DNA from: Roseivivax sediminis
Lineage (GTDB): Bacteria > Pseudomonadota > Alphaproteobacteria > Rhodobacterales > Rhodobacteraceae
Length of the DNA: 50,000 nt
Reading direction: 5' to 3'
NCBI RefSeq assembly: GCF_900112685.1
Contig: NZ_FOMS01000019.1
Location: forward strand, 1 to 50,000
Both the position numbers and the translations under genes were made by a program. The notes below the pieces were generated by a model, which was given only the letters and a program-made list of their open reading frames with translations, had not been told where the DNA came from and did not search any database. This document shows, piece after piece, positions 1 to 7,489 of this stretch (position 1 is its first letter; each line of letters starts with the position of its first letter).

Positions 1-870
1 CTTGCCGATCTCGGCGCCGCGCGCCTTGACCGCCTCGGGCAAAAGGAACATCGGGTTGACCGAGCCGAGCTCGCCGTAGAACGGGATCGGCTCCGGCCGC
101 TGCGCGCAGAGGTCGAACAGCGCGCGCCCGCCGCCGAGCGAGCCGGTGAAGCCCACCGCCTTGATCAGCGGATGCTGCACCAGCGCCTGGCCGACATCGC
201 GCTTGCCGCCCTGCACGAGGGAGAAGACGCCCGCCGGCATGCCGCAGCGCTCCACCGCGGCCTTGATCGCCTCGGCGACGATCTCGGACGTGCCGGGATG
301 GGCGCCGTGGCCCTTGACGACGACCGGGCAGCCGGCGGCGAGCGCCGAGGCGGTGTCCCCGCCCGCGGTCGAGAAGGCCAGCGGGAAGTTCGAGGCGCCG
401 AAGACGGCGACCGGCCCGATCGGGCGCTGCACCATCTTGAGGTCCGGGCGCGGCATCGGCTGGCGGTCCGGCATGGCCGCGTCGTGACGCCGGTCGAGAT
501 AGGCGCCGTCGCGGATGTGTTTCGCGAACAGCCGCAGCTGGTTGGCGGTGCGCGGCAGCTCCACCGAGCGGATGCGCGGCTCGGGCAGGCCGGTCTCGGA
601 CATGGCGATCTCGGTGATCGCGTCGACCCGCGCCTCCATCTCCTCGGCGATGGCGTCGAGGAACGCGGCGCGGTCCTCGCGGCTCGACTGGCCGTAGCTG
701 GCGAACGCCTCCTCGGCGGCTTCGCAGGCGCGGTCCACCAGCGCCGGCGTGCCCACCGAGTAGTCGTGCGCCGTGCCGTGCGCCGGCTCCGAGCGGAACG
801 TCGTCTCGCCCGCAACCCAGGCACCCGCGATCAGGTGTTGGCCGTGCGGGGTGAAAGTCTCGTCGAGCAT
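1..870 (-). CDS. 2-oxoglutarate semialdehyde dehydrogenase (C-terminus outside window)
   Basis: Aldehyde dehydrogenase superfamily, resembling NAD(P)-dependent 2,5-dioxopentanoate (alpha-ketoglutarate semialdehyde) dehydrogenases, which oxidise the last intermediate of the Weimberg pathway to 2-oxoglutarate. The first 290 residues are in the window. They include the start MLDETFTPHGQHLIAG, the GPVAVFGASNFPLAFS segment, the VVKGHGAHPGTS cofactor-binding stretch and the GFTGSLGGGRALFD glycine motif. The catalytic Cys lies beyond position 1. An ATG at 870 has AAAGGA about 8 bases upstream and is preferred to the ATG at 885. It follows the dehydratase gene by 20 bases in the same operon, which supports the specific assignment over a generic aldehyde dehydrogenase. 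The family is certain; the substrate is inferred from neighbours. Confidence 0.85.
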   Translation of the reverse strand, partial: MLDETFTPHGQHLIAGAWVAGETTFRSEPAHGTAHDYSVGTPALVDRACEAAEEAFASYGQSSREDRAAFLDAIAEEMEARVDAITEIAMSETGLPEPRIRSVELPRTANQLRLFAKHIRDGAYLDRRHDAAMPDRQPMPRPDLKMVQRPIGPVAVFGASNFPLAFSTAGGDTASALAAGCPVVVKGHGAHPGTSEIVAEAIKAAVERCGMPAGVFSLVQGGKRDVGQALVQHPLIKAVGFTGSLGGGRALFDLCAQRPEPIPFYGELGSVNPMFLLPEAVKARGAEIGK

Positions 871-890
871 GATCCGTCCTTTCATCCGTT

Positions 891-1790
891 TCAAATCAGG
901 CCATTGGCGCGCAGGAAGTCGCGCATCTGCGCCTGTTGCGTTTCCGTGAGCGGCCAGGCGCTCGGCGGTCGTGTCGGACCGCAATCGTGACCGGTCGCCT
1001 GCAGCGCCGCCTTGACGCCCGTGACGTTGGTGCCGTTCAGTTCCTCTGCCCGTATGTCCTCGAAGGCGCGCATCTCTGCGATCAGGCGGCTCGCTTCCTC
1101 GTAGTCGCCCGCCGCCAGCGCCGCGTGGATCGCCATGGACCGCTCCGGCCAGAGGTTGATGAGACCGGAGGTGAAGCCCCGCGCGCCGACCGCGTAGAGC
1201 GGCGGCGCCCAGACTTCGGCAAGCCCCGCCACCCAGACGATGTCCGGATCGCAGGCGGCGATGGCCGCCGCCAGCTTGAGCGGATTGGGCGTGGCCCACT
1301 TCACCCCTTTCACGCCGGGCACCGCGCAGAGCGCGCGGATCCCGTCGATGCCGATCGCATCGTTGCGCAGGTAGAGCATGATCGGCAGCCCGCCAGAGGC
1401 CTCGGACACCGCGCGGACGTAATCGACGGTGCCGCGCGGGCTGACGAAGGGATCGGGCGGCTGGTGGACCATCAGCGCCGCCGCGCCCGCCTCGGCCGAG
1501 GCTTCGGCCAGCGCGCAGGCGTCGCGGATGCCGCGCCCCACGCCGGCCAGAAGCGGCGCGCGGCCGTCCACGAGCCCGGCGACCTCGCGCACCATCGTGC
1601 ACGCCTCTTCGGTGGTGAGCGCGTAGAACTCACCCGTATTGCCGTTGACCACGGGCATGTGCATGCCCGCGCCGAGCGCGCGATCGAGGATCGGCGCCAG
1701 CTTTGCCGGCGCGATGTCGCCCGCGTCGTCGTAGGGTGTCACGAGGATGCCAGAGATGCCCCGGAGAGCGGTATCGAGATCGAGTGCCAT
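891..1790 (-). CDS. DHDPS-family 2-keto-3-deoxy-sugar-acid dehydratase
   Basis: Class I aldolase/dehydratase of the dihydrodipicolinate synthase family, 299 residues (usual length). Visible family marks are GNTGEFYALT near residue 50, Tyr140 in IMLYLRND, and the presumed Schiff-base lysine Lys164 in GVKWATPNP. Between a sugar-acid dehydratase and a 2-oxoglutarate semialdehyde dehydrogenase, the likely reaction is dehydration of 2-keto-3-deoxy-pentonate (or 5-keto-4-deoxyglucarate) to 2-oxoglutarate semialdehyde. GGAGG lies 4 bases upstream of the ATG at 1790. The upstream gene ends 12 bases away, so the three genes look co-transcribed. True DHDPS (lysine synthesis) is unlikely because of the context. 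Sequence alone does not separate pentonate from glucarate chemistry. Confidence 0.85.
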   Translation of the reverse strand: MALDLDTALRGISGILVTPYDDAGDIAPAKLAPILDRALGAGMHMPVVNGNTGEFYALTTEEACTMVREVAGLVDGRAPLLAGVGRGIRDACALAEASAEAGAAALMVHQPPDPFVSPRGTVDYVRAVSEASGGLPIMLYLRNDAIGIDGIRALCAVPGVKGVKWATPNPLKLAAAIAACDPDIVWVAGLAEVWAPPLYAVGARGFTSGLINLWPERSMAIHAALAAGDYEEASRLIAEMRAFEDIRAEELNGTNVTGVKAALQATGHDCGPTRPPSAWPLTETQQAQMRDFLRANGLI

Positions 1791-1802
1791 GCGGCCTCCG
1801 CT

Positions 1803-3545
1803 TCAGAAGATGTCGGGCTCGCCCGCCGCGTCGCCGAAGCTCTGCTGCAGGTAGTCGAAGTCGCAGCCGGTGTCGGCCTGACCCACGTGCTTGGAGAACA
1901 TCCAGCCCCAGCCGCGCTGGAACCGCGGCTCAGGCGGGGTCCAGGCGGCGCGGCGGCGCGCGATCTCCTCGTCGTCCACAAGCATGTCGAGGCGCCGGCC
2001 CGCGAGGTCGAGCCGGACGATGTCGCCGGTCTTGAGAAGCGCGAGTGGCCCGCCGACGAAGCTTTCGGGGGCGACGTGCAGCACGCAGGCGCCGTAGGAG
2101 GTCCCTGACATCCGCGCGTCCGAGATCCGCAGCATGTCGCGGTGGCCCTGCTTCACCAGCGCCGTAGGGATCGGCAGCATCCCCCATTCGGGAAAGCCCG
2201 GCCCGCCCTGCGGCCCGGCATTTCGCAGCACCATCACGTGGTCGGGCGTGATGTCGAGGTCGGGATCGTCTACCGCCTTCTTCATCTCGGGATAGGAGTC
2301 GAAGACGATCGCCGGGCCTTCGTGGTTGTAATATTTGGGATCGCAGGCCGCCGGTTTGATCACCGCCCCGTCGGGGCAGAGATTGCCGCGCAGCACCGCC
2401 AGGGACCCTTCGTGGTAGACCGGGTTCGACAGCGGCCGGATCACGTCGTCGTTGTAGACCTCCGCGCCCTCGAGGTTCTCGCCCAGCGACGTGCCGGTGA
2501 CGGTCAGGCAAGAGGTATCGAGCCTGTCTTCCATCTGCTTCATCAGCGCGCGCAGGCCGCCGGCGTAGAAGAAATCCTCCATCAGGTAGTCCTTGCCCGA
2601 GGGCCGGACATTGGCGACGAGCGGTGTCGTCCGCCCCAGCGCGTCCATGTCGTCGAGCGTCAGGTCCACGCCCGCCCGCCGCGCCATGGCGATAAGATGC
2701 ACGACCGCGTTGGTCGAACAGCCGGTGGCCATCGCCACGATGGCGGCGTTCTTCACCGAGGCGTCGGTAATGATCCGGTCGGGGGTCAGATCCTCCCACA
2801 CCATGTCCACGATGCGGCGGCCGCAGGCCGAGCCCATGCGCTGGTGACCCGAATCGGCCGCGGGGATTGACGAGGCGCCGGGCAGCGTGAGCCCCAGCGC
2901 GTCGGTGATCGCCGTCATGGTGGAGGCCGTGCCCATGGTCATGCAGGTGCCGGCCGACCGGGCGATGCCGCCCTGCACGCCGAGCCATTCCTTGTCCGAG
3001 ATATTGCCCGCGCGGCGTTCGTCCCAGTATTTCCAGGCGTCGGAGCCCGAGCCGAGGATCTTGCCCGCATAATGCCCGCGCAGCATCGGCCCGGCGGGCA
3101 GGTAGATGAACGGGATACCGGCGCTGATCGCCCCCATCACCAGCCCCGGCGTGGTCTTGTCGCAGCCGCCCATCAGCACCACCCCGTCGAGAGGGTGGGA
3201 GCGGATGATCTCTTCGGTCTCCATCGCCAGGAGGTTGCGGTAGAGCATGGAGGTCGGCTTGGTGAAGCTTTCATCCACGCTGAGCGCGGGCATCTGCACC
3301 GGGAAGCCGCCGGCCATCTGCACGCCGCGTTTGACGTCCTTCACCCGCTCGGGAAAGTGGCTGTGGCAGGAGTTGAGCTCCGACCAGGTGTCGAGCACGC
3401 CGATGATCGGGCGGCCGCGGAACTCCTCCTCGGCATAGCCGAGCTGCATCATGCGCGAGCGGTGCCCGAAGCTGCGCAGATCGTCCGGCCCGAACCATCG
3501 TGCAGAGCGCAGATCCTCCGGTGTCTTGCGTTTCAGATCGGTCAT
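1803..3545 (-). CDS. Sugar-acid dehydratase, IlvD/Edd family (L-arabinonate dehydratase-like)
   Basis: Fe-S dehydratase of 580 residues that dehydrates an aldonic acid to its 2-keto-3-deoxy form. The three cluster cysteines are visible: Cys60 in ELNSCHSHF, Cys128 in MGGCDKTTPG and Cys201 in AGTCMTMGTAS. As I recall, this spacing is that of [2Fe-2S] pentonate dehydratases such as Rhizobium L-arabinonate dehydratase. The C-terminal segment has the SDARMSGTSYGACVLHVAPE signature. I start at the ATG at 3545 (MTDLKRK), preceded by AAAGGCG; an in-frame start at 3587 adds only unconserved residues. It is the first gene of the minus-strand operon. L-arabinonate, D-xylonate or a related acid are all possible substrates. 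Confidence 0.88.
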   Translation of the reverse strand: MTDLKRKTPEDLRSARWFGPDDLRSFGHRSRMMQLGYAEEEFRGRPIIGVLDTWSELNSCHSHFPERVKDVKRGVQMAGGFPVQMPALSVDESFTKPTSMLYRNLLAMETEEIIRSHPLDGVVLMGGCDKTTPGLVMGAISAGIPFIYLPAGPMLRGHYAGKILGSGSDAWKYWDERRAGNISDKEWLGVQGGIARSAGTCMTMGTASTMTAITDALGLTLPGASSIPAADSGHQRMGSACGRRIVDMVWEDLTPDRIITDASVKNAAIVAMATGCSTNAVVHLIAMARRAGVDLTLDDMDALGRTTPLVANVRPSGKDYLMEDFFYAGGLRALMKQMEDRLDTSCLTVTGTSLGENLEGAEVYNDDVIRPLSNPVYHEGSLAVLRGNLCPDGAVIKPAACDPKYYNHEGPAIVFDSYPEMKKAVDDPDLDITPDHVMVLRNAGPQGGPGFPEWGMLPIPTALVKQGHRDMLRISDARMSGTSYGACVLHVAPESFVGGPLALLKTGDIVRLDLAGRRLDMLVDDEEIARRRAAWTPPEPRFQRGWGWMFSKHVGQADTGCDFDYLQQSFGDAAGEPDIF

Positions 3546-3729
3546 GCCGGCGTCGCCTTTCGTAATTCCAGCAACGTGTATGCGCATTCATGGGAAACTG
3601 TCAACGCAGAGGAAAATTGCCTTATCCCAATACAATTCCTTTAAAATCTTCCGAAAATTTCGATCCAAATGCGCGCTCATAAATGTATTCGCACACTAAA
3701 AAGTCCGAAGCCAGTCGCATCGAGCATCT

Positions 3730-4275
3730 TAGGGCCGCCACGGCCAGAAATCGGACCGCGGCTTTTTTGTCTATTGCCGGTGCTGATCGGTTTCTTCGGC
3801 CCCGCCCCGATATCCGATGAGGCGGAGCCCGACGTGCCCAACGGCCGGAGCATGAGCGGCGTGCTTCTCGGCAAGTGGGAGCGGTCGCCACTCATCACCT
3901 CCGAATCCGGCAACGCTTCCGATAATTGGAACGCGCCAATCTTGGCCATCCCGGTGATGCCGGTGATTAGGTATCCGAGATCCGCTGCTGCGAAATGGCC
4001 GTGACCGCGCCCAAACACATCCTCTTTCCGGTCATCCTGGTGATTTACGTGACCGCTGCCAACTAGACCAATTACGACACCGTGTTCGATGTCTGGGCGC
4101 CGCGGATCTCCGGGCTGTTCGGCTGGGTCGTGGGCAAGATGGGACCGGAAATCGCGCCGTACATGATCGGCTTCATCCTGGGCCGTCGGCCGTACCTCAC
4201 TTCGTCAGGAACCCGGAAGGCATCGGCGGCCGGGCCATCTTCGTCACCAAGAACCGGATTGCAGCGGTACTGTAG
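3730..4275 (+). pseudogene. Relic of a tripartite tricarboxylate transporter subunit (TctA)
   Basis: No intact gene is present, but translated pieces resemble TctA in the right order. Around 3760-3800, LLPVLIGFFG matches the TctA GFLPVLIGLFG region. From 4001 in another frame come KHILFPVILVIYVTAAN, an in-frame TAG at 4064, then TNYDTVFDVW and GPEIAPYMIGFILG. These are the TctA C-terminal NYDTFDVW and PLAPLVLGFILG motifs. After about 4195 the match shifts frame again to NPEGIGGRAIFVTKNRIAAVL, like the TctA end. At least two frameshifts, a stop and missing sequence show decay. It fills the roughly 800-base gap between the sugar-acid operon and its LacI regulator. A lost uptake system for the pathway substrate is plausible. 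Confidence 0.6.
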
Positions 4276-4377
4276 ATGCGCCCCCAGGGTTCGATCTTCC
4301 TGACCCGCAGCAGGAAGGCCACGCGCGAGACCACGTGACACATCGCGCTATTGCGACCCACGAGCGGGAACGGACAA

Positions 4378-5412
4378 ATGCCCCGCATGAGAGAAAAGGA
4401 CGACGCCGCGACAGGCGCCGGCAGGCGCGTAACGATGGCCACCGTCGGCCGCATGGCGGGGGTGAGCCAGGTCACCGTGTCGCGCGCGCTGTCGGACCCG
4501 TCCAAGGTATCGCCCGAAACGCTGCGCCGAATCCGCGAGGCGATCGAGGTGACGGGCTTCGTGCCCAACGCCATCGCCGGGGCGCTGGCCTCCAGCCGGT
4601 CGAAGCTCGTCACCGCACTGGTGCCGTCGCTGACCAACATCGTCTATTCGTCGTTCGTGACCACGTTCTCGGATCGGATGCGCGCGCGCGGCTACCAGAT
4701 CCTGCTGTCGGAGACCGGCTTCGACCCGGCTGAGGAAGAGGCGCTGATCTCCACCCACCTGTCACGGCGGCCCGATGCGATGCTGCTGACCGGCATCCAT
4801 CACAGCGCCATGGCGCGGCGCCTGCTGCTTGGCGCCGGTATCCCGGTGGTGGAGGTCTGGGATCTCAGCGACAGCCCCATCGACCTTTGCGTCGGCTTCA
4901 ACCATGCCGAAGCCGGGCGCGCCGTGGCCGATTTCGCGCGAGAGTTCGGCCATGATACGGCGGCGACGGTGACGGCATCGGACGAGCGCGCGCACCGCCG
5001 CCAGCGCACCTTCTCGGAGCGGTTCGCCGCGCGCGGGGGCCGCCGGGTCGAGGATGTCGACGTCGGCGGCCCCGCTTCGATCGGCGCCGGACGGCGTGCC
5101 CTCGCCGCGCTTCTGGATCGCCCGTCCCCGTCCTGCAGCGTAGTCTTCTGCAGTTCCGACCTGCTCGCCCACGGTGTGATGATCGAGGCGCGCAGTCGCG
5201 GGATGGACATTCCCGGCGACCTCGCCCTCATCGGCTTCGGCGACCAGGACTTTGCGCAGGATCTCGATCCGGCGCTGACCTCGGTCCGCGTCGACCGCAC
5301 ACGCCTCGGCAAGGATGCGGCGGGTGCGCTCCTCGCCCGGCTCGAACATGCAGGCGCAGCCGGGCCGGTCATCGACCTAGGCTTCGAGATCGTGCACCGC
5401 GCCTCGACCTGA
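4378..5412 (+). CDS. LacI/GalR-family transcriptional regulator
   Basis: N-terminal LacI helix-turn-helix (TMATVGRMAGVSQVTVSRAL, roughly residues 19-38) and the hinge-helix segment NAIAGALASSRS. A periplasmic-binding-like effector domain follows, with ALVPSLTN and DLALIGFGDQD. About 344 residues, usual for the family. Closest in style to the gluconate/sugar-acid subgroup. It is divergent from the sugar-acid operon and is its probable regulator, with the inducer likely a sugar acid or 2-keto-3-deoxy acid. An ATG at 4378 has GGGAACGGA upstream; an ATG at 4387 is the alternative. The gene runs convergently into the DUF1185 cluster at 5486, so it probably does not belong to that cluster. Confidence 0.85.
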   Translation: MPRMREKDDAATGAGRRVTMATVGRMAGVSQVTVSRALSDPSKVSPETLRRIREAIEVTGFVPNAIAGALASSRSKLVTALVPSLTNIVYSSFVTTFSDRMRARGYQILLSETGFDPAEEEALISTHLSRRPDAMLLTGIHHSAMARRLLLGAGIPVVEVWDLSDSPIDLCVGFNHAEAGRAVADFAREFGHDTAATVTASDERAHRRQRTFSERFAARGGRRVEDVDVGGPASIGAGRRALAALLDRPSPSCSVVFCSSDLLAHGVMIEARSRGMDIPGDLALIGFGDQDFAQDLDPALTSVRVDRTRLGKDAAGALLARLEHAGAAGPVIDLGFEIVHRAST

Positions 5413-5485
5413 GCGCCCGCACCCACCCAAGCGTCGACCCGACCCGCGCACGCTCTTTCCGCGGCCGCCGCGTCGGGGTCGGCCC

Positions 5486-6070
5486 TCAGCGCAAGCCGTC
5501 CTCGCCCTTGGCGTCCTTCGCCTCGAGTCCGCCGACACGCGGCAGCGGCCGCCCGCTGTCGGTCACCGCGACCGCCACCAGGATCTCGTTCGCGCGCGGC
5601 GCATCCGGCAGGCGCACCTCGATCCCGTCGAAATGCGAGCGGACATAGGCGGCATCCTTGTGCCCCAGCGGCACGTCGAGCGCCTGCCCCGGCCCGCCCA
5701 TCTTCTTGGACGACGGCACCAACGCGGCCCCCTTCTCCACCGCCGCGCGCAAAGGCGCGCCCAGCTTGGGGTGCAGGATCGCGGCGGCATGCTCCAACTC
5801 GCCGTTCTCGCCGACCATCGCCGCCTTGCCGTAGCTTTCGGCGTCCGCCGGGGCGACCCCCAGCGCGGCCACGCAACGCTCCCCGAGAAGGCCGCCCAGC
5901 TCCGCGCCGATCTCCATCAGCGGGCCGAGGTCGTCCTCGTAACGCCCGGCAAAGGGGTTGGCGATCACCGCCGCTGCCACCGCCTTGCGCGTGGGCGGCG
6001 CGATCCCGCGCCCGGCCTCGCGGTGCGTTTCCTCCACCCAGACCGCGATCTTGCGAATATCCGCGCTCAT
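5486..6070 (-). CDS. DUF1185 (amino acid synthesis family) protein, copy 2
   Basis: Protein of 194 residues in the family annotated as 'amino acid synthesis' (DUF1185), whose biochemical role I do not know. Shared family segments are ANPFAGRYEDDLGPLM, SYGKAAMVGENGELEHAAAILHPK, VPSSKKMGGPGQALDVPLGHKDAAYVRSHFD and LPDAPRANEILVAVAVT. It is a paralogue of the gene directly upstream (6067-6648), with which it overlaps by ATGA, so the two are probably translated together. It is the last gene of the operon headed by the molybdenum hydroxylase, so it probably serves nicotinate-type catabolism. No signal peptide or membrane segment is seen. Confidence 0.8.
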   Translation of the reverse strand: MSADIRKIAVWVEETHREAGRGIAPPTRKAVAAAVIANPFAGRYEDDLGPLMEIGAELGGLLGERCVAALGVAPADAESYGKAAMVGENGELEHAAAILHPKLGAPLRAAVEKGAALVPSSKKMGGPGQALDVPLGHKDAAYVRSHFDGIEVRLPDAPRANEILVAVAVTDSGRPLPRVGGLEAKDAKGEDGLR

Positions 6071-6648
6071 CTCAGACCGTCCTTTCCCTCGATATCGGAC
6101 ACGGCGAGCCCGCCGGCCCGCGCGTGCACCCGCGGGCCGGTGGTCATCACCAGAACCACCACCATCTCGCCGGCGCGCGGTGCGTCCGGCAGCCCGACCT
6201 CGATCGCGTCGAAATGCGAGCGCACGTAGGACGCCTCCCGGTGTGTGACCGGCACGTCGAGCCGCGCGCCCTGCCCGCCGACCTTCTTGGTCGACGGCAC
6301 GATCGCCCTGGCCCCGCCCAGCGCCTCGCGCATCGCGTAGCCGCCCGGCGCGTGCCAGAGCGCGCCGTGCTCGACCTCCCCGGCCTCGCCGACGATGGCG
6401 CCCTTGCCGTAGCCCTCGATCGCGTCCGCTCCGCCGAGCGTCGCGGCCAGACGTTCCGCCATCTCCACGCCGAGGGGCTTGAGATCCTCCATGAAGGGCT
6501 GGATGTCCTCGGCGTAGCCGCCCGCGAACGGGTTCTCGATCACCGACAGGATGGCGCCGCGCAGGGGCGGTACCTCGGGCGGCGGACCGTATTCATGGCG
6601 CACCTCTTCGGTGAAGATCACGGTCTTGCGGACGATCACGTCAGGCAT
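6067..6648 (-). CDS. DUF1185 (amino acid synthesis family) protein, copy 1
   Basis: Protein of 193 residues, clearly paralogous to its downstream neighbour. It has ENPFAGGYAEDIQPFM, GYGKGAIVGEAGEVEHGALWHAP, VPSTKKVGGQGARLDVPVTHREASYVRSHFD and LPDAPRAGEMVVVLVMTTG. Both copies keep the V-P-S-(S/T)-K-K and YVRSHFD motifs, so both may be functional, perhaps as a heteromer. The start overlaps the UPF0280 stop by 8 bases (ATGCCTGA), and its stop overlaps the next start. Function is unknown. The cluster needs enzymes after enamidase, and these are candidates for an unassigned step or for stabilising a reactive aldehyde intermediate; that is inference only. Confidence 0.8.
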   Translation of the reverse strand: MPDVIVRKTVIFTEEVRHEYGPPPEVPPLRGAILSVIENPFAGGYAEDIQPFMEDLKPLGVEMAERLAATLGGADAIEGYGKGAIVGEAGEVEHGALWHAPGGYAMREALGGARAIVPSTKKVGGQGARLDVPVTHREASYVRSHFDAIEVGLPDAPRAGEMVVVLVMTTGPRVHARAGGLAVSDIEGKDGLR

Positions 6649-7489
6649 GCAGCGGGATCCTTTCGGGAATGAGGCGCGCGGGGCCGACCGATGCGGCCTC
6701 GCCGCGCAGGAAGAGCGCCGCGCCTTCGATCAGGCCGGCGCGGCGCATGTCCTCGGCGACCGCGCGGCCGGCGTCCAGCGCGCGCGCAACCTCGGCGCCG
6801 GAGAGCGCGCCTACATGAGTGACCACCGGAGTTGCACCTAGGTCGCTGTCGTCGCGCAAGGTGTCTGCCGGGGCGCGGCGAATGGCCGGATGGCCGGGCA
6901 GGTCCACGGCGTTGGCGATGCGGGTGGCAGCGACATCGGCGGCGGCCGCGGTCTGCGCGAGGACGGTGACCGCCTCGGCGATGCCGAGCGACAGGCTGCG
7001 CCCGCCCTGCCCGCTGGTGGCGATGCCGCGCACCTTGTCCACAGCATCTATCCGCACCGTGCCGAGCGCGCGTCCGTCCGGCGTCGCGACGGCGAGCGTA
7101 TAGGACGTGCCCGGCGCGAGGTGCAGCGCGATGTCACCGCCATTGTTCACGTAGGCGCGGGACAGCGGCGCAGCACGGGTCATCGCCGCCAGCACCGTTT
7201 CGGCCACCGCGCCCGCCACCGCCGCCATAGGCGAGGTCAGCCCGTCGGCATGGGGCGCGGTCGCTTCGGTCATGCGGCGGGCGGTTTCGCCCGTGGCACC
7301 CACGGCGGAGCCCACCGGCCGCCGCAGCAGATCCAGCTCTTCCACGAGTTCGGACAGCACCGTCTCGAATCGCGCGCGGGCGGCGGCGAAGGCGGCGGCG
7401 CGGTCGCCGTCGGCGCCGATGACGAGGTCGATCGGCCCGTGCTGCAGATGCAGCCGACCACCTGGCAGGAGCGCGGCGGCCGGCCTCAC
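6641..7489 (-). CDS. UPF0280 family protein (ApbE-like fold)
   Basis: About 282 residues of the UPF0280 family, which is related to the FAD:protein FMN transferase ApbE. Visible segments are TEATAPHADGLTSPMAAVAGAVAE, AYVNNGGDIALHL (ApbE-like NxGGD) and VRGIATSGQGGRSLSLGIAEAV. I start at the GTG at 7489 because it overlaps the upstream stop as GTGA; an in-frame GTG at 7507 is possible. It sits directly after the 6-hydroxynicotinate reductase homologue, with overlapping ends. Possible roles are flavin attachment to a pathway enzyme or a hydrolytic step; neither is shown by the sequence. Confidence 0.75.
   Translation of the reverse strand: MRPAAALLPGGRLHLQHGPIDLVIGADGDRAAAFAAARARFETVLSELVEELDLLRRPVGSAVGATGETARRMTEATAPHADGLTSPMAAVAGAVAETVLAAMTRAAPLSRAYVNNGGDIALHLAPGTSYTLAVATPDGRALGTVRIDAVDKVRGIATSGQGGRSLSLGIAEAVTVLAQTAAAADVAATRIANAVDLPGHPAIRRAPADTLRDDSDLGATPVVTHVGALSGAEVARALDAGRAVAEDMRRAGLIEGAALFLRGEAASVGPARLIPERIPLHA

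Noticed and set aside
891-1790. Dihydrodipicolinate synthase for lysine synthesis
   Set aside because: It is in an operon with a sugar-acid dehydratase and a semialdehyde dehydrogenase, and typical dapA neighbours are absent.
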